From Scenedesmus sp. ARA3 (Eukaryota > Chlorophyta > Chlorophyceae > Sphaeropleales > Scenedesmaceae), in assembly GCA_004335835.1 (NCBI GenBank), contig RWJK01001797.1, positions 1 through 64,000 of the forward strand: a DNA stretch of 64,000 nucleotides, read 5' to 3'. A model generated the notes under the pieces. It did no database searches. It saw only the letters and a program-made list of their open reading frames with translations, and was not told the DNA's origin. Positions 34,519 to 46,185 of the stretch are shown here, piece by piece (the stretch's first letter is position 1; every line of letters starts with the position of its first letter). The position numbers were made by a program, and so were the translations under genes.

Positions 34519-36180
34519 TCATAGCTCCACCATTTCCTGCAGCAGCTGCTGCAGCGCTTCGATGATCTGCGGTCGTAAGCTCTCTGCTACACCCTTGTAC
34601 AGCTCCTGCAGGCAGCGCATCAAACATGTGTTGAGCGCACATGCGTGCAAATGGCATATACACCAAAGTACAGCAGCAGGTTATGTTAGCAGGCCAACAC
34701 CTTGCACCTTGCTGTGCGCCTTGCATGTTAGACCCGGTGTGCTCTGTACCTTTGCCTGAAACAAACCTGCATGCCGCCTGCTTCGAGTTCCATAGGCATG
34801 CTTGCAGGAAGCTGGTTGCTGTGCATGTCTACAAGGAGTTTGCATGTGCTCACCCGCTTGTCTACCTCCCCAGTGGCGTCAGCAGTAACAGTGACGATGT
34901 ACTCTTCTGGCTCGCTGTGGGACGCAAAGTCGTCCAGCTGCAGCGTGCCCTTGTACTGCAGGAGCAGCAGGCAACACACATGACACAAGCAGCACACACG
35001 ACAGGTCAGCGGCAGCATCGCAGCCAGACCAGCCGCGCAATGTGTGTGCCATGACACGTTGAGGCAGCCAGTAGAGCAAGTGCGCTACAGCGGATGACTC
35101 TTGGTGGCCACATGCTCATGCATAGACTAAAACCAACACAGGGGCAGACTGCAGCGGCCACCCAGCTACTACTCATCCCCTGTTGCTGCTGCTGCTCCTG
35201 CTGTCGCTCCTGATGCTTGCAAAAAACTGTTCCAGAATCTGCGATTGCTTTCAGCTTTCTGGCTGCACACCTGCTCTGCATCATCTTCTGCCTGCGCCTC
35301 CCACTTCATTGTTATCTTCACGTCGTATATGGCCAGCTTCTTGTTGCCCTTGCGGGTGGAGGTCATGGCCTGGCAATCCAGCAAGCACAGCATATACGCA
35401 GCATGCACTCAGTATGCTTGCAGCTGCATCTGGCCAACTCCTGCAGCACGTATCCTGGCCGTGCAAGTTTTCCCCTAGCATTTTGCTACGTGGTTCAGCT
35501 GTCCTGCAAGCTGTGATGGCAACGCCCTGCATACAGGGAACCCAGAACTTCAGGATGTATCACAAAGAAACTACCACCTATGACTGTGAGCCGATAAAAC
35601 CACTGAATCTCTTGCTACAGTAGCCAACCACCCAAAGCAGCTGCAGCAGTGCCTCACCTCTCCTACTACATCTGTAACTTCGCTGATGCGCAAGTTGCCC
35701 GTCTCAGCTGCTGGTATGGCTGGCAAAAGCTCCCTTAGTCGCTGCTTGGTCCATTCTAGCCTGTTCTTCTCCTCCCAGTGCCAACCATTTACATTCTTGC
35801 CATCATCCCTGTGCTGCACCAGCCACCGCGGGTCACGTTCCTGCAAGGTGAGCAGTGGCAGCAGGCAACCGCTATGATGGCTAGTTGCTCAGATTTCGTT
35901 GTAGATGGCCAAATCAATAGCTGAGACTGCAAAAAGTATGGGTTACACCACCTCATGGCACTACAGGTGCTGTAAAGGACCACCTGCTGTCCAGGCTGCT
36001 GCTGGAGCCAGCAACTGCAGCGACCCCACGCCTAGTCACATGCAAGTGAAACTCAACAACGACAACAACGGAGCAAAAGATGCTATATTGTGTTTTGAGC
36101 CGTGATGATGAGGTGCCTTGATTGAATTGGGCGTTTGGACAGTGAACACTTCTAGAACTGCTTACATCCCACTTGGCCAT
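34519..36180 (-). CDS. Hsp90 co-chaperone, AHA1 N-terminal domain only (Hch1-like)
   Basis: Five exons in phase: 36180-36166, 35840-35658, 35369-35271, 34955-34767, 34605-34519, giving 190 residues. Exon 1 encodes only MAKWD. The sequence follows the AHA1 N-domain throughout: ERDPRWLVQHRDDGKNVNG, WHWEEKNRLEWTKQRL, a TSTRKGNKKLAIYDV block corresponding to the RKGK motif that helps stimulate Hsp90 ATPase, KITMKWEA, YKGTLQLDDFASHSEPEEY, and a last helix IIEALQQLLQEM. The stop follows directly, so the C-terminal AHSA1 domain of full-length AHA1 is absent, as in yeast Hch1. A missed downstream exon is the alternative, but none with AHSA1 features was found. Confidence 0.9.
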
Positions 36181-36621
36181 GCTGGAAGGGCTTGATACCG
36201 CTGACGTGTTCCTTCTAATAAGTCCTAATAAATCAGCGTGTGAAAAGCCAATAATTCAGCCGGATTAAGGCAAAACACTTGATGTCAAGAACAGTGCAAT
36301 GGCGAATAGTACACGCACGTGAGCAGCTTCAAGTTGCAAAGTTGGAAAAGCATCTGGGTCAACTGCTGCTGCTTCGGCGTCTTCAACTCCGTCCCGTGCT
36401 CTCGCCCTGACATGTCAGATGACTGCCTGTCTCCTACCCAACATTGAGCGGTGCGAAGCTGTAATCGAGCTTACATGACCGTTGTTTGCATGGAGATGTG
36501 TTGTTTGAAGTCACTTGAAGGGGGTGAAAGTAAACAACAACAACTCTGCAGATAGCTTTGTGGCGGGAGGGCCTTTTACACTGGACCAGCTGCTGATCAG
36601 CGGCCTCCAAAAGCTTACACC
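36181..36621. other. divergent promoter region
   Basis: About 440 bases between the starts of the AHA1-like gene (minus) and the F-box gene (plus), so a shared bidirectional promoter region. It lacks CAG/CTG tracts and is moderately AT-rich. No defined element is recognised. Confidence 0.5.
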
Positions 36622-38379
36622 ATGGAGCTTGTTCTTGACAGCGTGCATGAGAGTGTGCTGGCTGGCATAGTGTCGCTGCTTGACGTGCGGTCTCGAGTTT
36701 GCCTGATGTGCTGTAGCCGTGGCTTGCACATCTTTCTGAATCGCGTGGAGTACTGGAGTTCTCTTACTTTCGAGGAAGAGGCTGGTGAAGACTGCTACCA
36801 CATGAATGCGACAGCCCTACTCAGCGTCCTCAAACGGTCTCACGGCAAGGCTCACACTATACAGCTAGCCAGGTAAGCACCAAATGCATTCATGTATGTG
36901 CTGTATCTGCTCCAGCAGGGCGCCGGCCATGACGAGCTAACCTTTGACGTGAGCTTATGGTCAGCTTTCCGCAAGCCCACCTATCGCTTACCAGCCAGAC
37001 CCGCTGCCAGCCTTCGGAACACAGGTGCCCTAACTTCCAAACACAGCACATGGCAGCGGTGACCTAAGTATTCACCCTGCTAGGCATGGGGGACACTCTG
37101 GCGTGCTGCTGCTGCAGCCAGCGCCACCCACTGGACAGCGCGATGACAGCTTGTCAGTCCCTTTGTGCCCTTGATGCTGCCACACAGAGCTCAAGCCTGC
37201 ATTGCATGTTCTGCAAACACGCTGCAGGTCTGAGGAGGCCCGCCAGGCAGAGCGCCAGCAGCGCTTCAGCGACGGTTACAAGTATGACCAGGTGCTGCCA
37301 CACACCAAGGGCCTGCGTGCGCTGGCGCTCGCAGCCATGTGCCCTGCACTGCGGCGGCTCTCCATTGATGAGCGCGCCAGCTGTGTGGGAGGCATGACGA
37401 ATGACCTGGCGCGTGCACTGGCTGTGCACTGCAAGCAGCTGACGGTGCTTGAGGTCTACTTCCAGCGCTACAGCCTGCCCAGCGAGCTGTTCACAGATGA
37501 GGGACTGATCGCGCTGAGTGAGGGCTGCAAGGGCCTGCAGCAGCTCACGCTGCACAACTGCGACCGCATCTCCGACAGGTACGGTCAGCAGCAGCATGCG
37601 CACAGATCGCATTCGAGTGCACAGCACGTGCGCAGCACGGGCTTCGTTTTCCTGCAAGCAGTTCATGTTTGCTTTCATACGGGCTCACTGTGAAGTGGCT
37701 ATGCATCGTGGTTTTGTGGCAGCATCTGTGCAGGGGTGACGCACTGTGGCGCATGTTTCCTTACCGCGCTGACTTTGCATTTCAGCGATGCGCGCTTGGC
37801 GACATCAACACGCACGTTTGCTGGCTCAGCGCATACAGCACACAATCCATTGTGCACACTGCTCAGCACCAGCAGCGCAACCTTTGCTTGCTCGCTGCTT
37901 GCTGCAGGTCGCTGTACGCGGTTGCCGCCAACTGCCCCGGCCTCACCGCCATCACCCTGGGCGGCTACAACGAGCACGTGACCGACGGCGGCATGACCGT
38001 GCTCTTTGACTCCTGCAAGCATCTCACGCGCGTGCAGCTCAGCAGCAAGCTGCTCAAAGTAACAGACGCCAGCGGCGCCAGCCTAGCAGCCAACTGCCCG
38101 GGCCTCACCAACGCCAAGCTCACGCGCGCGATGACAGACGCCACCATCAAGCAGCTGGCAGTTTCCTGCAAGCAGCTGCGGGAGCTGGACCTGCACCGCA
38201 GCTGCAGCGTGAGTTGTGAGGCGCTGCAGGGGCTGCTAGGGGCGTGCCCGCAGCTGCACAAGCTGGTGCTGCCGCAGCAGCTGGAGGTGGGCAGCATGCT
38301 GCAGGCGATGCACAGCAGGTGCTGCAGCCTGAGCATGTTGGAGGAGGAGCAGCTGCAAGTGCTGGCGCTGCAGCATTGA
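36622..38379 (+). CDS. F-box / leucine-rich-repeat protein
   Basis: Three exons in phase: 36622-36872, 37228-37578, 37908-38379, giving 357 residues. Residues 1 to about 50 resemble an F-box (ESVLAGIVSLLDVRSRVCL, then EYWSSLTF). The rest holds Cys-containing LRRs of the FBXL type: LIALSEGCKGLQQLTLHNCD, LYAVAANCPGLTAITLGGY, GASLAANCPGLTNAKL and QLAVSCKQLRELDLHRSCS. Such proteins recruit substrates to SCF ubiquitin ligases through SKP1. The F-box is somewhat divergent and the substrate is unknown. An extra exon in the 355-base first intron cannot be excluded, although the phases join without one. Confidence 0.8.
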
Positions 38380-41300
38380 CGGCTGGGAAGGCAATGCAGC
38401 ACGCACGACAGCATCAAGTTATATATATTCTGATTCTGCGGGCGCAAGAGTCTGCAGAGGGATGGGGGCAGCTCCAGGCAATGATGCTACCGTGTCGGAA
38501 GTGGACTGCGGTTTGGTTGCTTTTGTGTGCAGCCTTGAAGTCCTGCTTGGCAGCAGCTGTGCAGTTTGCTGGTGTGGCAAGGATGGTCCGGTAGCATTGG
38601 TGGTTAGGGTGAAAGAGTTGGTGCTGCGAGGATGTTGGTTGCTGCAGGGCCGCAGCATGCGGTGTTTGTGGCAGGGTTGCTGGGGTGGTGATGTGAACAG
38701 GCCCAATAGCATCCGCTTCAAGGTGCCACTTTTGATGCAGGGACAGCAGCTGGCAGCAACACCGCTTGTGGTAAGCATTCCTCACCTTGTTCTGTGCCTG
38801 CCCGGTAGTGTACAGCGGCAGGCATCTCACCCAACAGTGCAGTTTTCACTCTTGTGTGAGCAAGCTGCCACGAGCCTTGCAGTGACACGCTGGAGAGTCT
38901 GTGTTTTGGCAACTCAGTCACATCAGATGTGTGTGCTGTGCACACGCGATTGTGTGTGATTCCTGTGCTGTTATTTTTGCCAGCGGCTGTACTGTAGGCT
39001 GTGATGTAGCAGTTTTGCAATGCTTCCCCTGCTGCTTACTGCAGGACAGCGTGTGCTGCATACGTAACGTTGTGGGTTAGCACAGTGTCGTGGTGTGCGT
39101 GAAAGACCAAAACACCGAGTTATATGTCTGCTGTGGCATGCTGTTGTGGCATGCTGTTTTCGGTGCTGTTTGCTTGTTTCCCAGCCGCAGCGTTGGTGCT
39201 TTTGAGGGTCCCAAGTGTATGCACCGATGTACTGTACGCTATTTGCAGTGATGATATGCGTGTACGTGTCTTGTCCCCACTACACGAGCAAACACCCATG
39301 TTTTGCGGTGAGACATGATTTGTGGTAAGACATGTTTTGCGGTGAGAACTGCTGCCCTCCATGTTGCGTCAGTGTGGCATCTGCGTCATGACAGCTGACT
39401 GTGGGCTGCTGTGCATGCCCTACAGCCAACAGTCAGCTGCCTACTCACCTTGTACACTACTCGTTTTTTGACTGGCTGCGGCACTGACAGGCGCCCTCTG
39501 ATGCCTGCCCTGCTGTTTGTGCCAACATTGTTGGCCTGACTTGACGCGTAAGTTCGGCTGACGACGAACGCAACCTGATGTGGGTGTGGCACACAGTGGA
39601 GGTGGCTGATGGCTGGCCTAACCTCCTGCACACGTGCTGCTGGGGCGCCTGTACTACAACTAGTGAATCACTAGTAGTGTTATGTGGTTGAGGGTGTGCT
39701 TGCATGCATGCCAGTTTGGTGCTGCTGTGTGTGTTGTGTTTTGACTGTGTTGTACACTCGTGCCCATTGTGTTTTTTTGGTGCAGCTGCCCCCTGTTGCG
39801 CTGCTGTGTTTGCGGTGATGTGTGGAGGACATGATGCAGGCACGCAGGCGTGTAGTGTGACTGGGGCAGTCAGGGGCAACAGTGGCATGGTTGCGATGTT
39901 GCATCTTGCATCTGGCTTGTGTGTTGTCTTGCTTTTGAGCGAATTGATGCACACAGGTACGTCGCCCTGTTGTGCATGTGTGACCCCTTACTGTTGTTTG
40001 CAGAATTGACCTGTCGTGTTTTGCGTCTGAGTGTGCATCTCTCTATGTGCTTGTTTGTGTGTGGTCGACAATCGCACGCTGCTGTTACCATACGTAGGTA
40101 AGCCCCAGCGTGGTGTGGGTGGCATGAAGTTCAGCAGGGGGAGGGGCAACAGTTCCTGGTGGTGGGTAGAAACGGCGGTGGTGGCTACTGGTGTAGCGGT
40201 GCGTTATTACTTTGTGTGTCATGTACTTTTATGTGTGGCTGGTGCCTGTAGAATTGTTTGGCACAGCGCTGCATGCAGACTGATCGTCAGTTCGCTGATG
40301 TGTGGCGCAGAGCTGCTATTTTGCAGCTGCGGCAGTTGCCTGGTGACCATGCAGCGTCTACCAACCGACCTTGCCACGGTCAATGTGGGTCGAGGCTACT
40401 GCTGTGACTTAGCGGTTAACATGCCGGCAACGATGATATTGTTATCACTGGAGCATGCCAACGCGCGATTCACCAGCATGAGTGGGAGCTGACCCAACGC
40501 CTGTCTTGGGGGCTTCGAGTCCATGTCAGTGTTTTTGCGCTGCAGCGCTCTATGCTGGCATTCAGCGCAACCTTGGCTGGTTTTTGGTGAACATCCTTGG
40601 CTGGTTGGTTCCTCGAGGTGGCACCTGTAACGCTTGAGCGCCTGTTGTCTTGAGCCTGCACAGCGGAGACCTTGACACACTGCGCCGTAGGCTGTCAACA
40701 TCGCAGGATGGGTGCCAACCGGCACATGCTTGAAACACCAACCGTGAATCATAATACTGCCTAATGTGCGAGATCATCACCGAAGGCGCACAGCAGGTGA
40801 TGTGTTGTGCCCAGGCTGGCAGTTCAATTCAAACCATGTCCAAGGTCGCCACGTCAACCTGTCGCCAGGGTTTGGGATGTGTATGCCAGGATGAAAAAGA
40901 AAGGCGAGAACCAAATAATTCCCAAGTGAAATCCGCGTTGTTGTACGGGAATGCACACCGACAGGGCCGTTGTTACTCCACCCTTCCTCTCGTTGCGTGC
41001 TCGCACAGCCATGCATCTGGAACGCAAAGCCAAGCAAGTTTCTTACCATCGTGTCTCCTGCCTTGTCTGCCCTGCACGTCTCGCCGCTGCTGCTGGTGCT
41101 GGTGCTGCTGCTGCTGCTGCTGCTCTGCTGCTGCTGTAGGGCCTGCGCGTAGTGCTTGCAAGCTTACTGCCCCTTGTCAGCAGAGCACCACTGGCATTCG
41201 GAGCAGAAAGCTACCAGGTAACTTCGTTTAATCATATACCCACGCAGTGAGCATGAAAGATAGCTCTCTGCGAACTGCTGTAGTTCACCAGATAATGCTC

Positions 41301-41637
41301 TGGCTACATCTCAATCTCTCCATATCATGCCTGCAATGAAGACTGTGTTGTTTGTCAGCGCTTTTGACACAGCCTATACAGGCCTTTACACAGTAGCGCT
41401 GCTGGCGTTGCTGCTCCCTCTTCTCACAAACCTCTCTGCGACACAGCACCACAGTTTCAACCATGCATCCGCACGTATCCTGCATGCTGTAGCCAGACCT
41501 GCACCTCCAAACAAGCAACATACTCAGTTGAATGTGGTGATCCCCAACACCTCTCCGACCCCTTCAATGTCTTGTATTGTGCTACATGCACACATTGTCA
41601 TGCTGCAAATGCACCTGATGTTGTCTTGTGAATGCAG
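38380..41637. other. unresolved region upstream of the located DNA-PKcs exons
   Basis: About 3.3 kb. It should contain the promoter and the missing N-terminal exons of the DNA-PKcs gene, roughly 385 residues by comparison with human. The plus strand from 38900 to 40500 is T/G-rich, with many TGTGTG stretches, and looks intronic or untranslated. I found no exon here that I can align. On the minus strand a frame ending in VPQPVKKRVVYK with a GTGAGT donor (about 39560-39450) is the only exon-like item, without other support. Confidence 0.4.
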
Positions 41638-44288
41638 AATGCGCCAGTGGAGCGGGAGGCTGTGCTGCTGGGGGCGCTTGCTGCAGTGGCAGCGCAGCAG
41701 GCAGCACTGCAGCGCAGCCAGGCGGCTGCAGCAGCAGCAGTCGAGGCAGCAATGCAGGTGGCGGCACGCCTCATAGGTACGGGACACACTGCACAGCATG
41801 AACAATGCAGTGGTGTGGTGATACAGCAGGGGCCCTGCAGTGCATGTTGAATTTGATCTCAGGCTGTGCTACTCATGCGCCTTTGCGCAGGATGACAGCA
41901 TTGCATGTATGCGATGTATCAATAAGCAGAAGGGTTCAAGCACCAGGGCCGTTTGTGATGCGTCTCCTGGCTGGGTTGCTTGCTTGCTGCTGCGGCAATG
42001 GCATCACATGGAGTTGGTGGCAGTATTGCTGATGGTTCCGTACTTGTGCTGTGCCACATCTGCAGGGTCATACCTCTACCAGTGGCCTACGCAGCGCACT
42101 AAAACACATGCGGCGCTCGCGCAGCTGCTCACTGCAGCTGATGCAGCTACAGGCGACGCACAGGCAGCGGCGCCGGCAGCAGCAGCAGCAGAACCTGAAG
42201 GCGTTCCATCGGTTGCTGCTGCAGCTGGCGGCAATGGTGGCATGCTACTGGGCGGGGTCATTGACAGCCTTTTGAGGGAGCTGCTGGCTGCAATTCTGAA
42301 GCAGCTGACACCACAAGAGGTAGGGTTGTGCAGCCACTTGTTTCTTGCCATCTTAGGCACTTCATGGCACTTACAATACGAGTTGTTGGAGTTTTCCCCA
42401 CAACGCCTGGCGGTTGCTGGTGTTTCCAAGGCCTGACTGACAGAGCCCTCATGCAAAACGTTTGAAAACCTTGTTGACAGCAGCTCGCAATCACTTCATC
42501 AACAATCATAACATTTTTGCCGTGCATGCAGCTGGAGGAGGGCCCCATCATCATCACCAACAGCGGCGAAGCAGCAACAGCAGCAACCAGCCCCTGGAGC
42601 ATCTACAGCAGCCTTTGGACAGCGCTGCTCGCCAGCAGCAGCCACACACCCACACCTGCAGCAGCAGCAGCAGCAGCAGGCGGTGGCAGCAGTGATAGAC
42701 AGCAAGCCTTGCCACTGCTGCCACCACACCTGGCGGGTGCGCTGTTTGATGCCTTGATGGAAGCTTGCCTGAGTGGGTTGCATCCTGCTGCAGTGTATGT
42801 GCTTGGCAGCAGCTGGGACCTTGCTGCTGCTGCTGCTGCTGCTGCTGGGGACAGCAGTGCAGCAGCTGAACAGGCAGCAGCAGCAGCAGGGCCTGGCCAG
42901 GGGGATGCTAGGAAGGCTGCTGCCTCCCAGCGGCTTGCTGCTGCCACGCAGGGCCTAGGGTTTGACGGCCCCACTGCAGCAGCAGCAGCAGGCAGCCGGG
43001 TGCAGAAGCGAGGCAGGGAGGGCGAGGCTGCGCCACCTGGGGTTGGCAGCACCAGCAGCAGCAGCAGCAGGGTGGGAGGTGTCTCGCCTGTCAAGCCTAG
43101 CCTGGCAGCAGCTGGCATGGGGCGGCATGTGATGGCTGCTGCTGCTGATGGTGATGCTGGTGTTGGTGGCGGCGTGCAGTGTGATGCCTCTGTTCTGCGC
43201 GGCTTGCAGGACCTTACAGGTGGGTACAAATGGGCTGACTCAATTTTTTAGGCGAGCTTTCGCGTCGTCATCATCGTCAATCAGCAGATACCATTTACAA
43301 GCTGCCAGGCAGCTTGCTGTTGAGGTCATGAACGATGTTTTCACAATGCAATACTATCCGGCAGGCGGAGAGGCGTTCAGGATTGTGGCCATCAAGGCAT
43401 ACCCTTTGACATTACAAGCAAACCCTGTAAATTACAAGACATGCATGCCGCTTATCCAGCTTTTGTGTTGTTGTCACCACTGCTGCTGCTGCAGCCTTCC
43501 TGTCAGAGCTGCTGCAGCAGCTGGGCCCCCAGGCCTTTTGCCGCTGGGCCTACCCCCTGGCTCTGAGTGTGGTGGCGGCTGCCACGCTAAACCCCGGCCT
43601 GCACGGCCTCTATACCCTAGCCGCCACTACACTGGAGCTCTGCAGCCAAGCTGGCCTGCTGGAAACAGCTGGCAGTGTCACTAAACAAGCTTCAGTAGCA
43701 GCAGCAGCAGCAGTGCCAGGTGACAGGGCGCTTGAGCAGCAGCAGCTCACAGAGCTCTTCAGGAACTTCCTACCCCAGGTTGTCACCAGCTGTGAACTTC
43801 ACAGCGAGCCAGGGCAGACAGCAGCACTGGAGCTGCTGCTGTCAAAAGCTGCACTGCCGCTGCTGCCAAGTAACAGCAGGGCACTGCCGCTATGCATGGC
43901 TCTGCGCCTGGGGGTGAGGCATCCTGAGGCTGCTGCTGTTGCTGTGTCAGCGCTTGAAGCATGGGAGCAGCAGCAGCCACAGCAGCTGCAGGCGCTGCTG
44001 CCGCTGGTGGTGCCGCTGCTGAATCCGTACTTGCAGGACATATCAGCGGCACCTGCTGCAGAAGATGCAGCGGATGGGGAGGGGTTTGAACAGGCGACCT
44101 CTGCGGGAGATTATGAAGACGATGACGGCAGAAAGGTGGACATCACTAGCAGCAGCAGCAGCAGCAGGCTTGCTGGGGCCAGCAGTGTGGTAGGCGCAGG
44201 CCTTGCTGCTGCTGAGCAAGCCAGGCTGTACAGGTCTGAGAGTCGCCAGGCGGCAGCAAGCCGTAAGGCCAAGGGCGCGGCAAAGCAG
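41638..44288 (+). other. PRKDC: DNA-PKcs segment 1: N-terminal HEAT region
   Basis: Exons 41638-41776, 42066-42319, 42532-43219, 43495-44288. Anchors are SPWSIYSSLWTALLAS, matching the human YKDYVDLFRHLLSS segment; FLSELLQQLGPQAFCRWAYP; ALPLCMALRLGVRHPEAA; and VSALEAWEQQQPQQLQALLP, matching human LNALEEWSIYIDRH. The third exon carries an Ala/Ser-rich insert of about 100 residues that is absent from animals. Confidence 0.85.
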
Positions 44289-45994
44289 GTGTGCCTGGCA
44301 GCTGGATTGTTGTAAGGTTTGACAGGCTCCCTATTCATGATTGACGGGCTGCAGCCTCCCAGATATTGTGCTGAAGCAGAGGACTGCATACCAGCGGCGC
44401 TGTGCTTCAATGTGTGTTCATAACTTGCGTCGCACCCTTCTGCATGCACTGCGTTAAAGGTTGCTGCCGTTAGGGTTTGCCCAGTTGCACGCATTTGGTG
44501 TCACTTGCTGCAGGGCCTGGTGCCACTTCAGCCACGCATCCTGCTGTGGCTAGGCAGGCAGGGCGGCCCTGCTGCTGCTGCACTCGCTACAGCAGCTGCA
44601 ACCGCTGGCATCCCTGGCGCTGCTGCTGGTGCTGGTGGTGCTGCTGCTGCTGCTGGCTTGGTGTGGTGTGACGCGCCGCTGGTCGGCATAGCTACGTCGT
44701 TCCCTGCTGAGCACAGCGGCGGCCAAGTCAGCCTGGAGGTGTGCGCAATAGGATGTTGAGCAGCAGGAAGCATGCTATCGCTGTCAAGTTGTGTACATCT
44801 GACATGCTGCTCGTACGCCAGCCTGTTTGCAAGACTTCTGCATTCAAGTTCGCCACTTTTGACTTGCGTCACTTGTAACAATTGACATCTGCCCCATGCA
44901 TGTCAGGGACACGTGCTTGCCCCGCTTGCTGAGTGTCAAACACTTACAAACAAATAATTATAATCTTTACCGTCCTCGCACGCCGTCCGCATGCAGGTGT
45001 ACCTGGACAGCCTGCTGCCGCAGTTGGTGGGCCTGGCTGAGGGTGACGCCAGCAGGGCGCGGCGCGTGGCAGCCTACGAGGGCCTGCACAGCATCAGCCT
45101 GTGGCTGGTGGGCAACATGGCGGCAAGCTCACAGCAGTGTGAGTGCGGCTGGTATGGGGCATTGTAGCCTATGTGCATGTAATTGAAACCTGTGAAGTGC
45201 TGCCTGGTAAGTTGTAGCAGGTGGGCAACATGGCGGCAAGCTCGCAGCAGCGCGAGTGCGGCTGTGCAGTTGTGCAGCTGTTTGGCTTGCTTGCTTTGCA
45301 TCGTCGCTATCCAAAGCAAGGCAGCCGCCTCAGTCTCCTGCTGTATGACTGTGGTACTATGTTGGGGCTGCACTTGTTGTGGAGAGCTTATTGCAGACCT
45401 GCTGCTTGCTTACCTGCTGGCACTTATATGTAGCGCATGTTTATAGTTGCCTGTTTTAGCAAGCTAAACCTTGTAACTGACCTACTGCTTTCCGTGCTGC
45501 ATCTGCAGTGGCAAGTGCCGGAGGCAGCGAGCAGCACGCCGCAGCCGGCCGCTACGCGGCGTTGACGCGCAGGCTGTGGCCGGCGCTGCTGCGGCTGGCA
45601 GCTGGGGGCGATGCCGTGGCCTGGCAGCTGTTTGGGGCGCTGCTGGACCAAGTGGTGCACTGGCTGGCCAGGTGCGGGCAGGATCAGCAGCGTCGGCGTT
45701 GTGCCTGCTATCATTCTGCATGCATCTGCGTGCACAGCAGCTGTTTGGCGCGCTGCTGGATCAAGTGGTGCACTGGCTGGCCAGGTGCGGTGAAAAAGAT
45801 AACAGGAATATCAGCCTTGTCTGTTGCCACGTGCAGCAGTGCTGAACAGTTTGACGTCAAGAAGGGCAAGGAGAGCAGAGTCTAGGATGACGGCGAGAGA
45901 AGAGTGTGTGTTTTCTTGTGTGCTGGACACTGCTGCACGTTTGTGAGCTGCTGTCTCAGCCTGAGCTCCAGCCGCCAGACACTGCCCCACATGG

Positions 45995-46057
<63 letters not shown>

Positions 46058-46151
46058 GATGCATTGGCTTGTCACACACAGCACCTCGGAGCAGAGCCCG
46101 GATGGTGTCGCCAGCTCAGCACTCATAGAGGCCCTGCTGGACGCAATGTGC

Positions 46152-46185
<34 letters not shown>

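Noticed and set aside
36166..36180. A longer N-terminal frame of the AHA1-like gene reading through the GTAAGC (MAKWDVSSSRSV)
   Set aside because: The read-through sequence does not match AHA1, whereas splicing to 35840 restores the conserved ERDPRWLV segment.
38462..38959. Plus-strand frame of about 165 codons just after the F-box gene
   Set aside because: Its composition resembles the 3' UTR and intergenic texture, it has no recognisable content, and it follows the F-box stop by less than 100 bases.
39450..39560. Minus-strand exon-like frame ending VPQPVKKRVVYK at a GTGAGT donor
   Set aside because: No partner exon, start codon or recognisable family was found; one good donor in noncoding DNA is expected by chance.
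41327..41637. Frame starting near 41327 with a hydrophobic stretch (LYTVALLALLLPLLTNL), considered as the start of DNA-PKcs or a signal peptide
   Set aside because: It does not join the exon at 41638 in a supported way and does not resemble HEAT repeats; a membrane or signal segment would not fit a nuclear kinase.
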